Shown: positions 58,902 through 64,000 of the stretch, one piece after another | How the letters are laid out: every line of letters begins with the position of its first letter | Numbering within the stretch: position 1 is the stretch's first letter | Origin: Clytia hemisphaerica | Taxonomy: Eukaryota; Cnidaria; Hydrozoa; Leptothecata; Clytiidae | Length of the DNA stretch: 64,000 nucleotides | NCBI GenBank assembly: GCA_902728285.1 | Contig: CACVBU010000463.1 | Coordinates: forward strand, 186,001 to 250,000 | Direction: 5' to 3' | Program-made: the position numbers and the translations under genes | Notes under the pieces: model-generated | The model's input: only the letters and a program-made list of their open reading frames with translations | The model's database searches: none | What the model was told of the DNA's origin: nothing

Positions 58902-60305
58902 TTCCCATTCTTGTGCAAGCGCTAACAAAGTAATACGTTTATCATCTTGCTTTGTAATGCCACAGATATCAAGTTCTGATTTTACTGTACCATCAAAATT
59001 CTGATTAAGTCCCCTATCATGATAAGGAATTGGCAAAAGCTGGTTATCGGGTAAGAGTGAATTATTTCGATGTTGACGTGATGGTCCATCGGTTGAATCA
59101 ACTCTTGGGCCCTCTATCTGATGATTGTCATCATTACTCGTCAACAGAGGTCTTTGGGCCTCGTTATCCCGGTGATGGTCATTTCTATTACATGCGCAAA
59201 GATATTTGTTTACCAATGGCCATATGTGCTTATCGATTATAAAGAAAACACGAGCCAACTTCCCGAGAAGATTTTTATCAAACAAAATGACAGCAAGGAC
59301 ATTCAATAAAGGAGTGATCGATATAAACGGGAGGCAGTAGCTACCATTCTGTAAGAAAGATGAATTTATTCGATCTGCTATCTGTTCGCATTCCTCTTGG
59401 TTATAATGGCAATAAGATTGATAATCAATGATACAGATGTAGTTCGATACGTAATAGATGGTCCCAACGTCGTAAAATGAGGATAATAAGCAATGTATTA
59501 AAACAGATTTCTTGCTTAATGATTTAACGTTAAGATTCCTCCATTTTGTTACGCGTAAAGTCAACATAACAAAAGTCAATGAGATGAGAATACCTGACAT
59601 AATTGCCGGGTTTAAGATGGCGGATAGGAAATCGGTAACAATAAAACTCTCTGGGTAATAAACAGAAACAATGCCGTTAACTATGATGAATATGATTATT
59701 TTACATCCAAAAGATATGAATATGTTGAATGCATTAATTACTTCGCGATATGCTTTGGCATATAGACGAAATACGAATGAGACAAACATTAACAGTAAAA
59801 GTAATTGCGACATAATCAAAGCTACAAAAAGACGTGCAGCCCACCAGCCGCTGAAAAGATCATATGAGAACCACCACCATCTATCGTATCCAGAAGGAAG
59901 TAAAAATAATTTTTTATAGATCCAATTCAAAGTCAAGAAAGATGCCAATTGCATTAGAAGACTTTGTTGTAACAGAAAAATAACGGGTTTGTCCAAAAAT
60001 GTTTTGTCCCATAATTGGAGTAGGACGAGTAGTCCCAAGTGTCCGATAGAAGTCCGACCATTCAACAAGATAATTCCTATTTTATTCCATAGAATCCCCT
60101 CATGATAATTATGTGCATTAATTTCAAACTCTGTTTGATCGAAAGTTACTTTCTGTGACATCACTGTGTTGTTAACTGATAGAGATATTGCTTGAGACTT
60201 CACGGCTACAACAAATTGGTTATAGTTGCTTAAGACGAACCATGCGCAGATGAATCCCAATGATGTACATAACAGCAAGGTGAAAAATACTCCGGATAAA
60301 CTCAT
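58902..60305 (-). CDS. Multi-pass membrane protein of unknown family
   Basis: A 468-codon open exon from ATG at 60305. Hydrophobic segments by eye at about 5-27, 78-98, 104-128, 156-182, 193-220, 230-256, 268-292 and 322-345. The last 120 residues are hydrophilic (NRNDHHRDNEAQRPLLTSND onward) and likely cytosolic; a dileucine-like RPLL is present. A loop near 295-318 has several cysteines (Y.CHYNQEEC.Q) and an N-glycosylation-type NSS. No GPCR or transporter signature is recognised. On the minus strand the frame passes a consensus donor GAA|GTGAGT at 58902/58901, so translation may continue in a further exon; read straight through, it stops five codons later (58884). An acceptor-like TTGTGTCAG lies about 19 bases before the ATG, suggesting a 5' non-coding exon or a trans-spliced leader. 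Confidence 0.78.
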
Positions 60306-60565
60306 ATTTCCTTAAAGTTCACCTGACACAAGATACAAGATCTATTCTCTGCAGCCAAACACTCTGCAGTGTTGTAAAGGATTTTACTGAAACGCTCTTT
60401 TCCACACTACACGAAGAGACTTTCTCCCAGGAAACTTTTTTGTTACACACAGTTTAGCAGCTAGGTCTCGTGATTTTGCTTCTGTGTTGTTTTATGTGCA
60501 AGAAAGAAAGCAACTTATAATCTCAAATTACTTCAAATATTTAGATTACCTCAAGGGTTCTCTTA

Positions 60566-61405
60566 TACCGGGTGCGCCACAAAAAAGTTTCTCTCTTTAA
60601 AACTAATTTTCTCGAAATCTAAAAATTTTAAAAGAACCATTCCTATTTCATTGGAAAGAAGAATGATAAACTTGAATTTGGATGGGTCATTTATTAAATT
60701 CGGTCCATTAGATCAAAAGGTATCCTCAATTGAATAAAAAAGTTACTTTCAGAAATTGCTCGAAAACGTTGAAAATCGACCTATCAAATTTTTACATTAA
60801 AATTGTCAATCGCAATAGCTTTTACATGATTAAAAGCATTTTTCGGTAATTAAACACATAAATTTCGAAACTGAAAGGCCGAACCGAAAGGGGTTTAAAA
60901 TCTTCATCAAAATCACTTTAATTTACTTTTACCAAAATTTTCTTCCGATTTTTGGTTTTAGATTGGATAAAGTCTATGTAAGGCTGGATGTATCTCGAAA
61001 CCCATATTTGATGTATTTCTATGAATTTTACCAGATATATTTGCCTTTTTCGACGAATTTTCTGCCTTTTATTGAAAATCAACCCTCCTTTATATAACAA
61101 AAGGTCATTTAGACAGCTAATTATCATTTTTAATGACAGAAACGAAGATAATGATGTATCGTGTAATTATGCTTCTGTTTAATTTGATATGTCGATTATT
61201 AACGCTTTTGAGCACTTTCAGAAAGTAACTTTTTTATTTAATTGAGCATAACTTTTGATCTAATGAATCGAATTTGATAAATGACCCATCAAAATTTAAG
61301 TTTATCTTTCTTCTTTCCAATGAAATAGGAACGGTTTTTAAAACATTTTTAGATTTCGAGAAAATTAGTTTTAAAGAGAGAAACTTTTTTGTGGCGCACC
61401 CGGTA
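60566..61405. mobile_element. Element with about 215-bp terminal inverted repeats, TACCGGGTGCGCCAC ends
   Basis: TACCGGGTGCGCCACAAAAA at the left is inverted at the right end. The inverted similarity continues to about 60785 and from about 61190, broken by small changes. The central 400 bp is single-copy and has no transposase. TA (or TATA) at the flanks. Confidence 0.85.
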
Positions 61406-62563
61406 TATACACCATCTTCTCATAAACCCACTGGGACCCCTTCCCACCTGGAAAGATCTACCAAAATTTCGTCCCCAGCCGAAAGTTTATACTCTAATTT
61501 TTGTCCCCGCTGAAAATACAGTGATCAGACAAGTGTGGCTGTCGGATACAATGTCAATGTCAATTGACGTATTTACGTGCGAAAAATATTTTTCAAGTTC
61601 TAATTTTACCTTTAATTTTTTAGTGAGGCCTGTTAGCACATAAAAACGTAAGAATACTTCAGATAGTGATAAAAGCATGAAATTTGGCACAGATGATCCT
61701 TAGAGGGTCTAAAACTTAATTTTAAACAGCAACACCAAATTTTGCCATCTGACCACCTGCCAGATGACGTCATCAGGTGGCTAGGCAAAAATTTAGTTTT
61801 TTGAAAATATTCAAAATCCGATGGTTCCAGCGTGCGGAAAGAGCATGAAATGCTGATGAAAATCGAGGTATAAACATGCCTTGAAAATCTTCCTATCAAA
61901 AGTTATGAAGGTGGAAAGTTTTGTTATGTTGTCATCACAAGCATTTCCAGGCAAAACTTAAAATCCTCGTAATTTTGGAACAAGTTGAACAAATTGATGT
62001 TTTATACATGATTATACATTATATCTGATTCTGATGTTTCAAATTGAATTAAAAGCTTTAAATCCTACAAAACACTAAAACTTAGATTTTGAGATTTACA
62101 AGGCAAATCAATACAGCGTTCTCCCTTCAGGAACACAATACCGAAATTTTGATCGTGCCGTTGTGCCGAAGCTATTATCCCCTGGTGTAGGGTGGTGTAA
62201 ACCCTGTCCCCTACTTGTTGGAAGGGTAGGCAAATGAAAACTCCAGAATTAAGCTTGGCAGATCATGGGCCAACAATGATGGTTTATGTCCAGAGACACA
62301 ATTCTAAATCATTCAAATTTAGAATACCGTATGTATATGTCTTTGAAGATTATATTTCACTCTGAGAAATAGCAGAAAGAATATGTGCAGGATGATTGAG
62401 AAAAACCTTGCTTAGCAGTCAAGAACACCATAGGCTGTTTAGCTTATCATAGGGTAATTAGACTATTTTATATAGTCTAATTAGCCGAAAATCGACAAAA
62501 ATATCAATTGCTGACGGAATATTGATAGTTGCGTTTTCTTTAAAAAATATCTGGTTTCCTATT

Positions 62564-62670
62564 GTCCGAGGAATGTTCATGCTAAATTTTGACTTTGTGT
62601 CAGTTCAATTTGCCTAGCCAGGATGCAGCATGCGGTGCTGATGAGTCCTAATAAGGACGAAATCTCGGAC
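62564..62670 (+). ncRNA. Type I hammerhead ribozyme fold with altered cleavage triplet
   Basis: Core CTGATGA (62638-62644), stem II GTCC-TAATAA-GGAC (62645-62658) and GAAA (62659-62662) are exactly canonical. Stem III: GTCCGAG (62564-62570) pairs with CTCGGAC (62664-62670), plus a G-U pair at 62571 with 62663. Stem I: TGTT (62574-62577) pairs by wobble with GGTG (62634-62637), then CATGCT (62578-62583) pairs fully with AGCATG (62627-62632), with one bulged C. The cleavage position should read N-U-H; here it is G-A-A (62571-62573), so the conserved U is A. Cleavage is therefore expected to be weak or absent. Metazoan type I hammerheads are usually carried by retroelements; none is recognised here. 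Confidence 0.78.
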
Positions 62671-62883
62671 GAAATGCATATGATACCCTGCCACCCAATC
62701 TCCTGAAAGAAGAAAGTTAGACAGAAATTATTTGAATTTTTTCATATATATAAGTCACCACCAAATTAAAATCAAGACACGGTATTCTTGGGGGTTGTTT
62801 GGTATTTAATTTTGATTCGAACTTAACACCATGATTTTCTATTTATACTATTTACAAAACTGACAAAAATGTTTTTGATTGAT

Positions 62884-64000
62884 TCATTCCCAGAATTCTT
62901 GGGGCTGGAAATGGTGTCCATTAGGAAATCGTGATGAGTTGTTAGCAACGCATCTGATTTTCTCGATGTCTTGCGCAAGTTTGGTATTTTCGTTCTTTAA
63001 CTCAACTAGCATTTGGTTTTTGTCTTTGATGACATTCTTGATGTTGTAAATTTTGTTGATCAAATTGTCAATCAGCATGAGTTTTTCATCTGTGTTGTTG
63101 TTGATTGGAACCTACAGAAAATTAATAAAAATATTTACCATCATTACGAAGTCTAGTCATTAAGCGATCTGGTTTATTGAAAACAAAAGCCGTATATCCT
63201 GATTTAGATGTTTTATCAAAAATTTGAAAAATCAAACAGGAACGAATTCTAACTAGGATATATGTATGATGATAAACGTTCGAATTGAAAATGTCAAGCA
63301 TTAAAAAACATTAAAAAACGAGATATTTCATTCTTGTTAGCCTCGTTCTTTTCAACTTCACTTGCAAAATTGCAATCACTGGTCCAGCGAGACAGGGGCG
63401 TTTTTTCTTAAGTATGCTACTGTGAAGACTGTGTAGTGGTTATTGAATAAAACTATTATTGAAGATAATAATTACCGTGTTTGGTTTCAAGATAGATTTT
63501 CCGTTGTGTTGGAGGATTTGATTCTAAAATCAAGCCGAAAAAATTCTATCATTAAATTCATCCAGCCAGAAGCCTAAGGAAGCCAGCAATTATTTTTTTA
63601 GCTTCATCTCCTCTTAACTTTACTTTCTAAGCAAACTTTCACAAGCCAAATACACCCCTTTCTTACACACCCGGTGGGATTTTATCATAGCCAGTGTGAG
63701 TAAAAATAACGGAAAAAAAAAACTTGATGGGGATTGATATTCCCATCTTTTTTAACGACAAGTGTTCATGGGCAACATTAAGCTTCAATGAAATTAAATT
63801 CTGAATTTACCTTTTGAGCAATGCCGAGTTGCTGTTTCAAAATCTTGTTTTTGTTGTTGGCTTGGACTAACGCTTCGTCAAGTTGTTTTTTGTTTGCGTT
63901 TAGACCGTCAAGCTTTTCAACAAGTTTGTTAATCATTTGAAGTTTTTCGTTCTCTTGACTTTCTTTGTTAACCTCTTTGTCTTGAGATGCAAACCAAGGG
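62884..64000 (-). CDS. Coiled-coil protein, last three exons (partial)
   Basis: Minus-strand exons: 64000-63811 (partial, starts beyond the window), 63523-63476 (16 codons) and 63111-62884 (ends TGA). All junctions are GT-AG, and both visible introns are phase 0. The product is 155 residues in view, rich in Asn, Lys, Gln and Leu, with two heptad-patterned stretches (ENEKLQMINKLVEKLDGL... and LMLIDNLINKIYNIKNVIKD...), and a short non-helical end (FPNGHHFQPQEFWE). The two coils share the phrase (M)I(N/D)(K/N)L(V/I)(E/N)K, suggesting internal duplication. I recognise no family; secretion cannot be judged without the N-terminus. Confidence 0.75.

Noticed and set aside
61845..61895. CTGATGA followed by a small hairpin and GAAA, like a second hammerhead
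   Set aside because: Stem II does not follow the core directly and no stem I or III pairing is seen.

Overview
This is an AT-rich metazoan window (intron-containing genes, GT-AG splice sites, about one third GC by eye) that is poor in genes and very rich in mobile elements. Tandem ShK domains fused to a chymotrypsin-like protease, many palindromic MITEs and a hammerhead ribozyme make a cnidarian (possibly hydrozoan) the best guess, but nothing in the window fixes the taxon.

Layout. 1-9300: an AT-rich satellite at the left edge, then nested inverted-repeat elements (519-5680), simple repeats and a dead LINE reverse transcriptase (8210-8880). 9352-28443: a complete 15-exon plus-strand gene for a diacylglycerol lipase (four membrane segments, then a Ser-His-Asp lipase domain), which makes 2-arachidonoylglycerol in other animals. 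Its intron 9 is about 10 kb and holds a second gene on the minus strand (15055-21394), a secreted protease with two ShK domains. That gene carries a 1.84-kb foldback element exactly at the start of exon 2 and an in-frame stop codon. 28434-35450: duplicated pieces of the lipase 3' end, of lipase intron 13 and of the protease promoter, filled with nested transposons whose target-site duplications can be read. 36444-36710: a small secreted cysteine-rich protein (minus). 37975-39360: a 124-bp satellite. 43494-45315: a frameshifted tyrosine recombinase and a KDZ-like transposase fragment. 45740-46440: an 87/90-bp tandem repeat open in several frames. 50827-51058: the last exon of a coiled-coil gene, followed by a second, interrupted copy of the lipase 3' region. 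58902-60305: a multi-pass membrane protein of unknown family (minus). 62564-62670: a type I hammerhead fold with an altered cleavage site. 62884-64000: the last three exons of a coiled-coil gene that runs off the right edge (minus).

The genes do not form a pathway. The lipase and the nested protease share an intron and sit in antisense. The most informative events are transposon insertions and small duplications at splice junctions, and the copying of the lipase 3' end and the protease promoter to new places. All exon models come from reading splice sites and frame; no transcript or database evidence was available.
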